This document shows positions 26,957-36,469 of a stretch of DNA of 49,196 nucleotides, in pieces. The notes below the pieces were generated by a model that searched no databases, had not been told where the DNA came from, and worked only from the letters and a program-made list of their open reading frames with translations. The stretch is from positions 1-49,196 of the forward strand of contig NZ_JADEWC010000027.1 of assembly GCF_015207825.1 (NCBI RefSeq), given 5' to 3'. Source of the stretch: Cyanobacterium stanieri LEGE 03274 (GTDB lineage: Bacteria > Cyanobacteriota > Cyanobacteriia > Cyanobacteriales > Cyanobacteriaceae). Both the position numbers and the translations under genes were made by a program. Position 1 is the first letter of the stretch; every line of letters starts with the position of its first letter.

Positions 26957-28576
26957 CTAATCATCATCCTTAAGAGATAATAACTGTTCATTCAAAGTAG
27001 AAAGATAGTCTTGGGCTAAATCCTCCCCTAAAATTCCCTTACGCACCCCATCCCTTACCGCACCTTGTTCGGCTAAATATAATCTCCTCTTTAAACTATT
27101 AATATATTTATCTTCAGTAATAGTGGTACTGCGTTGATTATAAATATCCCTTAACTTTTTTTCCCCTTGGGCTATTTTTGCCTGATAACTAGCGAAAATT
27201 TCTTCATATAAAGAGCGAGATAAACTCCCTGACTGAAAGAGAATATCTAATTCCTTTTGAGCTGCCTTAGAAGCAATTAGGGTTAATTGTAAATGTTCTA
27301 TTTCTTGCTTGAGGGGAGAAGGTTGGGAAAGCTGTAGTTTTTTTACCAACCAAGGTAAACTTAAACCCTGCCCCACTAAAGATATTAATACTGTGCTAAA
27401 CACAATGGCTATTACTTGGGTTCTTTCTGGTAAGGTAAGGGGTAAACCAATGGCCAGGGCCATGGATAATGAACCTTTAACATTGCCTAAAATAAGTACG
27501 TGTTGCCACTTGAGGGGAATGGGGCGATCTAATTTTTTGAGTAAGTATAAAAGAGGATAAATGGATAATACTCTACCTATTTGATAACCGATGATGGCAA
27601 GGAGGGCAAGGGGAAACGTGGCGATGAGGGTTTTAGGTTCGATGACAATACCTACTAAGAGAAAAATAAAGGTATTTACCCCAAATCCTGCATATTCCCA
27701 AAAATTGAGCAATGTTAATTCTGTGGTGGCAGAGATTTTTTTAAATCCTGAATTACCAATAACTAATCCTGCGATCACAACTGCGATCGCACTTGAAACC
27801 TGCAATAACTGCCCTATTTGGAAGGTTAGTAGGGAAACAGCCACCGTCAATAAAATACTACTGAGGGCATCATCTAACTGTTGGAATAAACCCACACATA
27901 AATAACCTAACCCTAAACCTAATAAACCCCCCCCTAAAAAAGCGATTAAAATTTGAATGATACCATCTCCGAGAGAAAAAGAACCTTGAAGATGTATTCC
28001 TGCAAGAACATTTAATAATACAAGGGCGACAGCATCATTAAACAAACTTTCCCCCTCCACAATGGTAGCGAGTCGAGATGGCACAGATACCGTACGAAAA
28101 GCCACAATCACAGACACAGTATCCGTAATGGTTAAAATTACCGCCATGGCCGCCACCGTAATCCAAGGTAAACCCATGGAAAATTGATAAAAAGTAGCCG
28201 TAATGGTAGAACCAATTAACACTCCGGGTAAGGCCAATAAAGCAATGGGTTTGATGGTACTTTTAAGACGACTAATATCAGTGTTAATGGCGGCCTCAAA
28301 AATGAGAATCGGCAAAAATAGATTAAGAATCACATCAGGATTTAAACCGATAAAATCTGGTAATGCCCCTTGGGTAACAATTAACCCTGCTAAGACTAAG
28401 CCCACCACATAGGGAATTTTTAATTTTCTGCTGACTAAGGCAACAACGGTGGCAATGAGTAACAAAATGATTAAAGCATCTACTAATCCCGCAACGTCTG
28501 AGTTATTGTTGGCCAATGAATCGATGTCAAATTCTGTGATAGTTTCAGCAAACAAAAAGGCTTTAAACATTGTCAT
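26957..28576 (-). CDS. CPA1-family Na+(K+)/H+ antiporter
   Basis: 539 residues with about eleven to thirteen membrane segments (residues 30-410) and a charged cytoplasmic tail of about 130 residues. The CPA1 hallmark 'VEGESLFNDAVALVLLNVLAG', with the ion-binding Asn-Asp pair, is intact, as are 'LPILIFEAAINTD' and 'ILGNVKGSLSMALAIGLP'. The protein should exchange sodium or potassium for protons across the plasma or thylakoid membrane, as NhaS proteins do; which paralogue it is cannot be told. It begins 55 bp after rimM on the same strand. A second ATG six bases in (28570) is an equally good start. Confidence 0.88.
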   Translation of the reverse strand: MTMFKAFLFAETITEFDIDSLANNNSDVAGLVDALIILLLIATVVALVSRKLKIPYVVGLVLAGLIVTQGALPDFIGLNPDVILNLFLPILIFEAAINTDISRLKSTIKPIALLALPGVLIGSTITATFYQFSMGLPWITVAAMAVILTITDTVSVIVAFRTVSVPSRLATIVEGESLFNDAVALVLLNVLAGIHLQGSFSLGDGIIQILIAFLGGGLLGLGLGYLCVGLFQQLDDALSSILLTVAVSLLTFQIGQLLQVSSAIAVVIAGLVIGNSGFKKISATTELTLLNFWEYAGFGVNTFIFLLVGIVIEPKTLIATFPLALLAIIGYQIGRVLSIYPLLYLLKKLDRPIPLKWQHVLILGNVKGSLSMALAIGLPLTLPERTQVIAIVFSTVLISLVGQGLSLPWLVKKLQLSQPSPLKQEIEHLQLTLIASKAAQKELDILFQSGSLSRSLYEEIFASYQAKIAQGEKKLRDIYNQRSTTITEDKYINSLKRRLYLAEQGAVRDGVRKGILGEDLAQDYLSTLNEQLLSLKDDD

Positions 28577-28631
28577 GGTGGTGGGTAGATGGGGAAATTA
28601 ACTTTTATTGTCCATTGTCCATTGTGAATTG

Positions 28632-29252
28632 TCAATTATCCAATAAACCTAGGGGGGGATTGATTTCTAGTTTCTTGTTTTTAATGTCCACCATTGGAAC
28701 TATTTGGGCAACGAAGGGTATTAAAACTGTTAATTCTTTGGTTTTTTTCGGTTTTACTTTTTTGCGTCGAGAAATGCGACTAATTTTTTCAATATTAACG
28801 GGAGGTGTGGTTTCTATGGTAGGTTGTTTGTGGAGTTTTACTTCTAGGATGTCATGGGCAGCACTAAACACATCAACTACAACACCGATATTTTCCCCAT
28901 CTTGTTGGTTATAAACTTCTAAACCTATTAAATCCGCCACATGATATTCGTCTTCCTCTAAATGGGGTCGATCGCCTTTATGTACAGATAATATAGCACC
29001 TTTTAGGTTTTCGGCCTGGGTGCGATCGTTAACATGATCTAACTTCACCACATAAATATTTTTACCTGGAACTTTTCTCGCTCCCACAAATTCCACTGCT
29101 TGAGGAGATGAATTTTCGTTAATAGTTAACCATCTTTGCCCCTTTTTTTCAAATCTTTCAGGAAAATCCGTCGTAATATTTACCCTCACTTCTCCCTTTA
29201 ATCCCGAAGCCCCTACAATAGTGCCAATCTCAATTAAATCATCAATATCCAA
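28632..29252 (-). CDS. rimM: ribosome maturation factor RimM
   Basis: 206 residues. The N-terminal RimM domain starts 'LIEIGTIVGASGLKGEVRVNITTDFPERF' and continues with 'VVKLDHVNDRTQAENLKGAILSV'. A PRC-barrel domain follows ('EDEYHVADLIGLEVYNQQDGENIGVVVDVFSAAHDILEV'), with an insert rich in Lys/Arg, and the end 'LIPFVAQIVPMVDIKNKKLEINPPLGLLD' is typical. RimM assists maturation of the 30S head, binding protein S19. The Lys/Arg-rich insert ('ISRISRRKKVKPKKTK') makes it slightly longer than many bacterial homologues. It is probably cotranscribed with the downstream antiporter gene. Confidence 0.93.
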   Translation of the reverse strand: MDIDDLIEIGTIVGASGLKGEVRVNITTDFPERFEKKGQRWLTINENSSPQAVEFVGARKVPGKNIYVVKLDHVNDRTQAENLKGAILSVHKGDRPHLEEDEYHVADLIGLEVYNQQDGENIGVVVDVFSAAHDILEVKLHKQPTIETTPPVNIEKISRISRRKKVKPKKTKELTVLIPFVAQIVPMVDIKNKKLEINPPLGLLDN

Positions 29253-29403
29253 ACTTTACTACTCCATGATCAATTCTTTTTTACATCATAATTTTAACCG
29301 ATGAAGGAAAAGCAAATCTTTTCACTTTTTTCCATTCTCAACATTGAAAATTGATCCGCCCTTCCCCGATAATTAATAAAAAACCACTGTTATATTTACC
29401 CCA

Positions 29404-30237
29404 ATGATTAAAACCTCCTTCCCATCTATCCCTAAAATATTTGTTCTAAGTGCGATCGCCCTTACCATAACAGGATGTAACCCCCCTCAAACCAACACCC
29501 CAGAAAACAACCCCCCAACCCCAGAAGTAGGCTTCCTACAACTAACCGCCAACGGACAAAACTATATTTTTCAAGAAATTCAAACCAAAGACGGTTGGAA
29601 TATCAACCTAAATCATGTCTATATCACTATCAATAACGTCATCGCCCATCAAACCAACCCGCCCTACAACGCCTCCACAGAAAACCCCCTACAAGCCCAA
29701 GAATCAGTTAACCTCATCATCTCCCCCACCACCATCGACCTAATGTTAGGCACAATGGACAACCCCGCCGTATTAGTAACCGAAGTAGAAGCCCCCCCCG
29801 GAGACTATAACGCCCTATCGTGGCAAATGTACAACAATCCCGAATCTCCCCCTAGCTTAAGCCTTGAAGGCATAGCCCAAAAAGATAATCAACAAATTCC
29901 CTTCACCCTCCAATTACCCATGGACATTAACTACACCTGCGGTGACTTTGTCGGCGACGAAACCAAAGGTATCCTCAACCCAGGAGAAACCGCCGAAATA
30001 GAAATGACATTTAATCTAAACCATATCTTCGGTGACGCTAGGAAAGATAACAACGACGCGATAAATCTTACAGCCCTGGGATTTCAACCCATCGCCAACC
30101 TAGCCAACAATCAGCCCTTAGAAACCAACCTAGAAAACCTCAAAACCAACTTAACCCCCGAACAATATCAAACCCTAGAAAATAACATTCTTCAACTAGC
30201 ACAAGTGGGAGAGGGACAATGTCGTTATCAACTATAA
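29404..30237 (+). CDS. predicted lipoprotein of unknown function
   Basis: 277 residues. The signal peptide ends in a lipobox, 'LTITGC', with Cys25 as the likely lipidated residue, followed by a Pro/Asn/Thr linker. Beyond it, the strands 'GFLQLTANGQNYIF', 'WNINLNHVYITINNVIAH' and 'VLVTEVEAPPGDYNALSWQM' suggest a beta-sandwich domain reminiscent of DUF4382-type lipoproteins. 'HIFGDARKDNNDAINLTALGF' is a distinctive late motif. Two cysteines (in 'YTCGD' and 'GQCRYQL') could pair. I do not recognise a function. The coding strand is markedly rich in A and C compared with its neighbours. Confidence 0.7.
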   Translation: MIKTSFPSIPKIFVLSAIALTITGCNPPQTNTPENNPPTPEVGFLQLTANGQNYIFQEIQTKDGWNINLNHVYITINNVIAHQTNPPYNASTENPLQAQESVNLIISPTTIDLMLGTMDNPAVLVTEVEAPPGDYNALSWQMYNNPESPPSLSLEGIAQKDNQQIPFTLQLPMDINYTCGDFVGDETKGILNPGETAEIEMTFNLNHIFGDARKDNNDAINLTALGFQPIANLANNQPLETNLENLKTNLTPEQYQTLENNILQLAQVGEGQCRYQL

Positions 30238-30599
30238 TTATGATTGGCATCACTTAGTGATGATATAAAATATAGTTGAATTATACAAAAAACTAAGACT
30301 TCTAAATATTAGAACCATTCCCTATTCCCCATGGTTGATGAGCGAAGTCGAGATGCCCTGTTCCCTTCCTCAACGAGAAATCATACCTAAAATCAGCAAC
30401 GCCCTATAATTAAACGATACAAAAGACACAAAAAATCAACCCTAACCCAATCTGGTAAGATAACTAACTCATTTGCAAAAATAAAGTTTTATTGCAAAAA
30501 GTAAAGAATAAATTGCCAAAATCGGCATCATCAGTAATGATCAATAGTGTTTAAAAGCATTTATATACTAATCCGTTCTCAAATTTTAATAAACAAAAG
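30238..30599. other. intergenic region with dispersed repeats (lipoprotein-hemA)
   Basis: No gene seen. It contains a small perfect hairpin (CATCAC-TTA-GTGATG, 30248-30262), the composite repeat at 30321-30366 and a 24-base unit at 30380-30403 shared with 38165-38188. The last 150 bp, A/T-rich, should hold the hemA promoter. Confidence 0.6.
30321..30403 (+). repeat. composite dispersed repeat, copy 2
   Basis: CCTATTCCCCATGGTTGATG with AGCGAAGTCGAGATGCCCTG (30321-30366) matches 8921-8990. ATCATACCTAAAATCAGCAA followed by CGCC (30380-30403) matches 38165-38188 base for base. Confidence 0.7.
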
Positions 30600-31883
30600 A
30601 TGAATATTGTAGTAGTTGGTCTTTCCCACAAGACAGCCGCCGTAGAGGTAAGAGAAAAACTGAGTATTCCAGAAGCAAAAATTGAGGAATCCATACAACA
30701 CCTGCTAAGTTACCCTCACATCGAAGAAGTAGCCATAATTAGCACCTGTAACCGTATGGAAATCTATGCAACGGTATTAGAAACAGAACAAGGAGTAAAA
30801 GAAATTACTCAATTCCTCGCCGAAATAGGACATATTTCCCTGCCCCAATTACGCCGCCATCTATTCATTTTGTTACACCAAGACGCCATCCGTCACCTTA
30901 TGCGCGTGTCTGCAGGGTTAGAAAGTTTAGTCTTAGGAGAAGGACAAATCCTCGCCCAAGTCAAAACCACTCACAAACTAGCCAACAAATATAAAGGCAT
31001 GGGCAGACTACTCGATAGACTCTTTAAACAAGCCATTAGCGCTGGTAAAAGGGTGCGTACAGAAACCAACATCGGCACAGGTGCAGTGTCCATCAGTTCC
31101 GCCGCCGTCGAATTAGTAGATACTAAAGTAGATAACCTTTCAGATCTAAAAATAGCCATTATCGGTGCAGGTAAAATGTCTCGCCTCTTAGTGCAACACC
31201 TTGCCTCTAAAGGAGTAAGCGCCATTAGTATCGTAAATCGCTCTGCCAGTCGAGCTAAAGAATTGGCCAAAAAATTTCCCCAAGTAAATTTAGCCATTCA
31301 CAACCTTGATGAGATGATGGCCGTGGTAGAAACTTCTGATTTAGTATTTACCAGCACAGGGGCAACCCAACCCATATTAACGAAAGAGAATTTATCACCC
31401 CTCAATATTACCGATTCTTTGATGTTAGTAGATATTTCCGTACCTCTCAACGTGTCTGGGGATGTGGAAGAATTAGATTTTATTAAGTCCTACAATGTAG
31501 ATGATTTAAAAGCCGTAGTAGCCCAAAACCATGCCTCTCGCCGAGAAATGGCACGAGAAGCCGAAGCCCTATTAGAAGAAGAAATCGAATCCTTTGAGCT
31601 ATGGTGGCAATCCTTGGAAACAGTACCCACTATCAGTTGTTTACGTACGAAAATTGAAGGTATCAGAGAGCAAGAATTAGAAAAAGCCCTTTCTCGTTTG
31701 GGTAGTGAGTTTGGGGAAAAACATCAAGAGGTTATCGAAGCCCTTACCAGAGGTATTGTTAATAAAATTCTCCATGATCCCATGGTACAATTGAGAGCGC
31801 AACAGGATATAGAAGCAAGACGCAAGGCTTTACATACCCTACAAACTCTCTTTAACCTCGAAATTTCTGAACAGTTTAGCTAA
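30600..31883 (+). CDS. hemA: glutamyl-tRNA reductase HemA
   Basis: 427 residues. The catalytic domain begins '[21 protein letters not shown]', and the nucleophile is Cys50 in '[10 protein letters not shown]'. '[17 protein letters not shown]' follows. The NADPH-binding domain has '[17 protein letters not shown]', and a C-terminal dimerisation helix region ends the protein. HemA reduces glutamyl-tRNA to glutamate-1-semialdehyde, the committed step of haem, chlorophyll and bilin synthesis. The length and all key residues are normal. The N-terminus carries no obvious haem regulatory motif beyond the family pattern. It is followed by a hairpin terminator and stands alone. Confidence 0.95.
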   Translation: MNIVVVGLSHKTAAVEVREKLSIPEAKIEESIQHLLSYPHIEEVAIISTCNRMEIYATVLETEQGVKEITQFLAEIGHISLPQLRRHLFILLHQDAIRHLMRVSAGLESLVLGEGQILAQVKTTHKLANKYKGMGRLLDRLFKQAISAGKRVRTETNIGTGAVSISSAAVELVDTKVDNLSDLKIAIIGAGKMSRLLVQHLASKGVSAISIVNRSASRAKELAKKFPQVNLAIHNLDEMMAVVETSDLVFTSTGATQPILTKENLSPLNITDSLMLVDISVPLNVSGDVEELDFIKSYNVDDLKAVVAQNHASRREMAREAEALLEEEIESFELWWQSLETVPTISCLRTKIEGIREQELEKALSRLGSEFGEKHQEVIEALTRGIVNKILHDPMVQLRAQQDIEARRKALHTLQTLFNLEISEQFS

Positions 31884-31921
31884 AATCAACGGTTTGAGGT
31901 ATTTAGTTGTTGCCCCCTAAA

Positions 31922-31945
31922 TCCCCCTATTTTGGGGGAATTTTA
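31922..31945 (+). terminator. terminator hairpin after hemA
   Basis: TCCCCC pairs with GGGGGA around TATTTT and is followed by ATTTTATT. The surrounding 'GCCCCCTAAATCCCCC' is a repeat type seen in many cyanobacterial intergenic regions, so it may be a mobile palindrome acting as a terminator. Confidence 0.65.
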
Positions 31946-31985
31946 TTGTTACACTAAATCCTTGAGAGATTGTATCTCTATTTAT

Positions 31986-32082
31986 TAATATGAAATCTAA
32001 AAAAAATTGCTATAAATATAACTCGACTGGTATGTCATTTTAGAGGCTTTATTTGTTGCAAACATTTAAGTATTTCATATAA
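31986..32082 (+). repeat. MITE-like repeat of about 98 bp, copy 2
   Basis: Begins TAATATGAAATC and ends AAGTATTTCATATAA, with the common interior (TTGCTATAAATATAACTCG, TTTTAGAGGCTTTATTTG). It differs from the 37999 copy at only a few positions. Confidence 0.8.
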
Positions 32083-32153
32083 TTTAAAATTGGGCTTAAA
32101 ATGATCCTTAAAACTTAATGTTTATAATCATTAGTAAAAAAATATTCCCCGTT

Positions 32154-32203
32154 CCCTGTTCCCCGCCCTAATTAGTATATTATTGGAGCAGGATTTAGTA
32201 TTA
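32154..32203 (+). repeat. composite dispersed repeat, copy 3
   Basis: CCCTGTTCCCCGCCCTAATT and GAGCAGGATTTAGTATTA match 8981-9030 with small changes. Confidence 0.6.
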
Positions 32204-32237
32204 AAACCTATTAGAACTTAATATTGATTGAGGTTAA

Positions 32238-33596
32238 TTAAACTTTGGTAGCTCTGTTTACGCCCATATTCTCTCCCTCTCGTAAACGTTTACCACGCCA
32301 AAACAGTCTGAGGGGAGTTCCCTTAAAGCCCAATTGTTGACGGAATTGTTTTTCCATATAACGACGATAACCCTCATCTAAACGTTTAGGATCATTCACA
32401 AATAAAGCAATACTAGGGGGTTTAACCGTTACCTGAGTACCATAATAAATTCTCCCTTGTTTTCCTTGTCGGCTAGTGGGGGGGGAGTGCCATTTAACAG
32501 CTTCCTCAATGACTTCATTAATAACCGAGGTGCTAACCCGTTTACGATGTCCTTCCGCTGCTCTATCTACTAAGTCAAGGATATTATCTACCCTTTTGCC
32601 CGTCATCGCTGAAACAAAAACTCTTTCCGCCCATTCCATGAAGAAAAGGCGATCGTCTAACATTTTTTGATATTCATAAATAGTATGGGAATCTTTTTCC
32701 ACCGCATCCCATTTATTAGCGACAATTACCGCAGCCCTTCCTTCTTCAATAATTCTCCCTGCTAGTTTTAAGTCTTGCTCAGTGACACCATCTAAAATAT
32801 CAATGACAAACAAAACTACGTCCGCCCGTCTAATGGCCTTAAAAGCTCGGTTAATGCCAAAAAACTCCGCTCCATAATCAACATTTTTCTTACGTCTAAT
32901 TCCCGCAGTATCGATAAGACGATAGGTTTTGTCCCCTCGACGAACAATCATATCGATCGCATCCCGGGTAGTACCAGACACAGGGCTGACAATGGCTCTA
33001 CTTTCCCCGGTCAGAGCATTCAAAAGACTAGACTTACCCACATTAGGACGACCAATAATCGCTACCCTAATTTCTTCTTCTTGCTCAATTTCATCCACAG
33101 AAGGAATATGCTTAATTAACTCATCCAACATTTCCCCCGTACCATTACCATGGATAGCCGAAATGGGGAAAGGCTCACCTAAGCCCAAATTCCAAAATTC
33201 TGCCGCTTGGGCTAATCCTTGATTTTCTGACTCACACTTATTCACCACCAAAACAATGGGAACATTTTGGGTTCTTAACCATGAAGCGATTTCTTCATCC
33301 CCAGCGGTTAATCCTAACTTACCATCCACCACAAAAAGAGCTACCACCGCTTCACTCAGGGCCGCTTGGGCTTGTTCTCTGATGTAAGGCAAAAATTCTG
33401 TATCATCATCAAATACTAAACCCCCCGTATCTACGATTTGAAATTCTCTATCTTGCCAGAAACCAGGGCGATAGGTACGATCTCTTGTAATACCAGGTTC
33501 ATCAAAAACGATCGCATCTTGTTCCCCCGATAAACGATTAACAAGGGCAGACTTACCCACATTAGGGCGCCCGATTACGGCAACAATAGGAAGCAT
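32238..33596 (-). CDS. der: ribosome biogenesis GTPase Der (EngA)
   Basis: 452 residues from the ATG at 33596 ([16 protein letters not shown]), preferred because the family starts there; an upstream ATG at 33623 would add nine residues. There are two tandem G domains, each with GRPNVGKS(A/S)L, a DTGG or DTAG motif and an NKC or NKWD motif. They are followed by the KH-like C-terminal domain ('[31 protein letters not shown]'). Der is essential for assembly of the 50S subunit. The gene is complete and divergent from the diflavin flavoprotein gene, and no operon partner is visible. Confidence 0.95.
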   Translation of the reverse strand: MLPIVAVIGRPNVGKSALVNRLSGEQDAIVFDEPGITRDRTYRPGFWQDREFQIVDTGGLVFDDDTEFLPYIREQAQAALSEAVVALFVVDGKLGLTAGDEEIASWLRTQNVPIVLVVNKCESENQGLAQAAEFWNLGLGEPFPISAIHGNGTGEMLDELIKHIPSVDEIEQEEEIRVAIIGRPNVGKSSLLNALTGESRAIVSPVSGTTRDAIDMIVRRGDKTYRLIDTAGIRRKKNVDYGAEFFGINRAFKAIRRADVVLFVIDILDGVTEQDLKLAGRIIEEGRAAVIVANKWDAVEKDSHTIYEYQKMLDDRLFFMEWAERVFVSAMTGKRVDNILDLVDRAAEGHRKRVSTSVINEVIEEAVKWHSPPTSRQGKQGRIYYGTQVTVKPPSIALFVNDPKRLDEGYRRYMEKQFRQQLGFKGTPLRLFWRGKRLREGENMGVNRATKV

Positions 33597-33779
33597 AGCA
33601 GATTTAACGGTAAAAATAACCAACTTCTTATTATAACCTTTAAAGACCTTCGTTGAGTTGAAAAGATTAAATCAATACCATTAAAGATCCAAAAATAGCC
33701 CCCCTTAGAACTAAATCCCATGGGTGACTATAATGGGAGAAACCATAATATAAAAAATTTATAAAGGGGGAATCTCTCA

Positions 33780-35504
33780 ATGGTTACAACTCCCATAAAA
33801 ACAGCAAAACGTCTCACAACTCAGGTGGAAAACATCGCCCCTGATACCACTACTATTCGTTGTCTTGATTGGGATCGAGATCGCTTCGACATCGAATTTG
33901 GTTTACAAAATGGAACTACCTATAATTCCTACGTGGTAAAAGGGGAAAAAAATGCCTTAATTGACACTTCCCACGCTAAATTTAAAAGTCTTTATTTTGA
34001 CGAACTAAAAAAAGTCATTAATCCCCAAGATATAGACTACTTAATTATCTCTCATACCGAGCCTGACCATAGCGGTTTAGTTAAAGATTTATTGGATATT
34101 GCCCCCCATATTACTGTGGTAGCTTCTAAGGTAGCCATCCAATTTTTAGAAGGTTTTGTTCATCAAGATTTTAAAAGGCAAATCGTCAAAAACGGTGACC
34201 AATTAGACATCGGTAATGGCCATATCTTTGAATTTGTCAACGCCCCCAACCTCCATTGGCCAGATACTATTTTTAGTTATGACCATGGTACTAATACTCT
34301 TTTCACCTGTGATGCCTTTGGTTTACACTATTGCAGTGCAGATATATATGACCAAGATTTAGATGCTATTTCCCCAGACTACCGTTTTTATTATGAATGT
34401 TTAATGGGGCCTAATGCTCGATCTGTACTTTCTGCCATGAAAAGGATGTCTGCGTTAGGGAATGTTAAAGTAGTAGCCAATGGTCATGGGCCTATCCTAA
34501 AACATAATGTTCAAGAATTATTAGATCGTTATCACCGTTGGAGTAGCGAACAAAGTAAGGGAGAAAAAACCGTCGCCGTTTTCTATATCTCTGATTACGG
34601 TTATAGCGATCGCCTTTCCCAGTCCATTGCTAAGGGTATCACCAAAACAGGGGTTACGGTGGAAATGATCGACATTAACGGCACCGACATCCACGAAATA
34701 CCAGAAATAGTGAGTCGCAGTGCGGGAATTGTCCTTGGGATGCCCCCCTTGAGTGATAATGGCGATATTGCCAATAAGGTAGGAGCAATCCTTGCCACGG
34801 TTAACAGTAAACAAATTTTTGGTTTATATGAATCCTACGGCGGTGATGATGAACCCATTGACACCTTTTCTTCTAAGTTATCAGATCTTGGTTTAAATCA
34901 AATATTCGTCCCCATCCGCATCAAAGAAACTCCCCACGAAACTACCTATCAAACCTGTGAAGAATCAGGAGTTGACTTGGGACAGGTTTTGACCAAAAAA
35001 GCCAAAATTAGTAAAAGGAAAGCCTTAGACGTTGATTTAGACAAGGCTATGGGACGTTTAAGCGGGGGTTTATATATTATCACTGCCCAAAAAGGACAGG
35101 AAACCAAGGGGGCGATGTTAGCATCATGGGTGAGTCAAGCTAGTTTTGAACCCCCCGGATTTACCGTAGCGGTGGCAAAAGACAGGGCGATCGAATCTTT
35201 ATTGCAGGTAGAGGATACTTTTGTTTTGAACATCCTTGAGGAAGGAAAATATCAAAACTTAATGAAACATTTTCTTAAAAGATTTCCCCCCGGTGCAGAT
35301 CGTTTTGAAGGGGTGAAAACCACCGTAGCTACTAATCAATCACCGATTTTAGTAGATGCCCTTGCTTATCTTGAATGTGAGGTAGTTAGTCGCATGGATT
35401 GTGGAGATCATTGGATTGTTTATAGTAAGGTTACCACGGGCAGGGTTTCTAAGTCCGATGCTTTAACCGCTGTTCATCATCGTAAAGTCGGGAACTACTA
35501 TTAA
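33780..35504 (+). CDS. diflavin flavoprotein (A-type, Flv3/Flv4-like)
   Basis: 574 residues. The metallo-beta-lactamase-like di-iron domain comes first, then a flavodoxin domain (about 260-410, 'VAVFYISDYGYSDRLSQSIAKGI') and a flavin reductase domain (about 425-570, 'MGRLSGGLYIITAQKG'). The di-iron ligands look canonical: 'HTEPDH', His in 'NLHWPD', Asp in 'TCDAFG' and His in 'ANGHGP'. This fits Flv3/Flv4 rather than Flv1/Flv2, which have altered ligands. Such proteins reduce oxygen to water with electrons from photosystem I or II. As it is not in a flv4-flv2 pair, Flv3 is more likely. It stands alone, divergent from der. Confidence 0.92.
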   Translation: MVTTPIKTAKRLTTQVENIAPDTTTIRCLDWDRDRFDIEFGLQNGTTYNSYVVKGEKNALIDTSHAKFKSLYFDELKKVINPQDIDYLIISHTEPDHSGLVKDLLDIAPHITVVASKVAIQFLEGFVHQDFKRQIVKNGDQLDIGNGHIFEFVNAPNLHWPDTIFSYDHGTNTLFTCDAFGLHYCSADIYDQDLDAISPDYRFYYECLMGPNARSVLSAMKRMSALGNVKVVANGHGPILKHNVQELLDRYHRWSSEQSKGEKTVAVFYISDYGYSDRLSQSIAKGITKTGVTVEMIDINGTDIHEIPEIVSRSAGIVLGMPPLSDNGDIANKVGAILATVNSKQIFGLYESYGGDDEPIDTFSSKLSDLGLNQIFVPIRIKETPHETTYQTCEESGVDLGQVLTKKAKISKRKALDVDLDKAMGRLSGGLYIITAQKGQETKGAMLASWVSQASFEPPGFTVAVAKDRAIESLLQVEDTFVLNILEEGKYQNLMKHFLKRFPPGADRFEGVKTTVATNQSPILVDALAYLECEVVSRMDCGDHWIVYSKVTTGRVSKSDALTAVHHRKVGNYY

Positions 35505-35789
35505 GAATTTTGGCGTTGGTGAATGAAGGTATGATTTTTAGTTTGGCAATAGATAATGGGCAATAGTAATAATAGTTTTAATACTATACATTTACTATGA
35601 TTCAATAATGTTTAATACTCAAAATCAGTAATGCCAGAATTTTTTTTACGGCAAGGGTTTTAAATTCCTTGTCCAATTTAATTTACTAACCTATACCGAA
35701 GGAATTGGTCTTAATAAAAAATAATCTCAATAACATGGCTATAGTACAATAAAGAAAAGCTGTAATTTAAAGCACATTTAGGAGTAAAA

Positions 35790-36428
35790 ATGACTCAGAC
35801 ATTAACCGCAGAAAATCTTTTTCGTTCTGCCTATGAAAACCGCTACACTTGGGATAGTGACTTCCCTGGTTATAGCTGTGATATTACTTTAAAATCTAAA
35901 GAGGGAACTTTCACCGCTCAGGCAAAAATTGGAGCGGACTTAAAGTTTGAAATTTCTGGTATTGAAGATGGCCCGGTAAAAAAAGCCATGGAACAACAGT
36001 TGTGGGAAATTACTATTCACCGTGTTAACCATAGTTTTGAAAAAAGCCATGGTGATAATACTTTTAGCTTTGGTGACAAGGACGAAAATGGCACGGTGGA
36101 AATTTTGGTAGGTGGTGCGTCTGAGGGCAACCGCTATAAAGTGAAGGATAACAATGTTTGTTTTGTTTATCGTCGTATGGGTAAGGGTATTGTTGCCATC
36201 AATACTTTTGGCTTGTTAAATACTGATCAAGGTTATCTTTCTACGGGTTATGATTCTGTTTATTTAGATGCGGAAACTCTACAACCTAGAGGGCCTAAAA
36301 CAGTGTTTAATGATACCTTTGAAAATGTTGATGGTTATTATGTTTTAACTAATCGCACTATCACCACGGAGGAGAATGGTGAGCCTGTTACTACGGAGTA
36401 TCAATTTTCTAATGTAGTTTTGGGTTAA
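35790..36428 (+). CDS. DUF3386 family protein
   Basis: 212 residues, soluble, with no signal peptide. The sequence 'AENLFRSAYENRYTWDSDFPGYSCDITLK' and later 'RRMGKGIVAINTFGLLNTDQGYLSTGYDSVYLD' are typical of DUF3386, a cyanobacterial and algal family of unknown function. AGGAG sits five bases before the ATG, a strong ribosome site, and a TACAAT box lies 40 bp upstream. The codons are smooth and the gene complete. It converges on trpA, with a hairpin between them. No function can be given from sequence. Confidence 0.88.
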   Translation: MTQTLTAENLFRSAYENRYTWDSDFPGYSCDITLKSKEGTFTAQAKIGADLKFEISGIEDGPVKKAMEQQLWEITIHRVNHSFEKSHGDNTFSFGDKDENGTVEILVGGASEGNRYKVKDNNVCFVYRRMGKGIVAINTFGLLNTDQGYLSTGYDSVYLDAETLQPRGPKTVFNDTFENVDGYYVLTNRTITTEENGEPVTTEYQFSNVVLG

Positions 36429-36444
36429 ATAATCCTAGGTTAAT

Positions 36445-36461
36445 GGTGGGCTATGCCCACC
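36445..36461. terminator. hairpin between DUF3386 and trpA genes
   Basis: GGTGGGC-TAT-GCCCACC is a perfect 7-bp stem with a three-base loop between two converging genes. There is no long T run on either strand, so it may be a dispersed palindrome ('GTGGGC...GCCCAC' types are common in cyanobacteria) that doubles as a transcript end. Confidence 0.5.
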
Positions 36462-36469
36462 CTACGGGG

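Larger units (their letters stand above)
31884..32237. other. intergenic region hemA-der with terminator and repeats
   Basis: No gene seen. It holds the hemA terminator (31922-31945), a full MITE-like copy (31986-32082) and a composite repeat (32154-32203). TTGAGGTTAATTA at 32228-32240 resembles the right end of the insertion at 43655. Confidence 0.7.
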
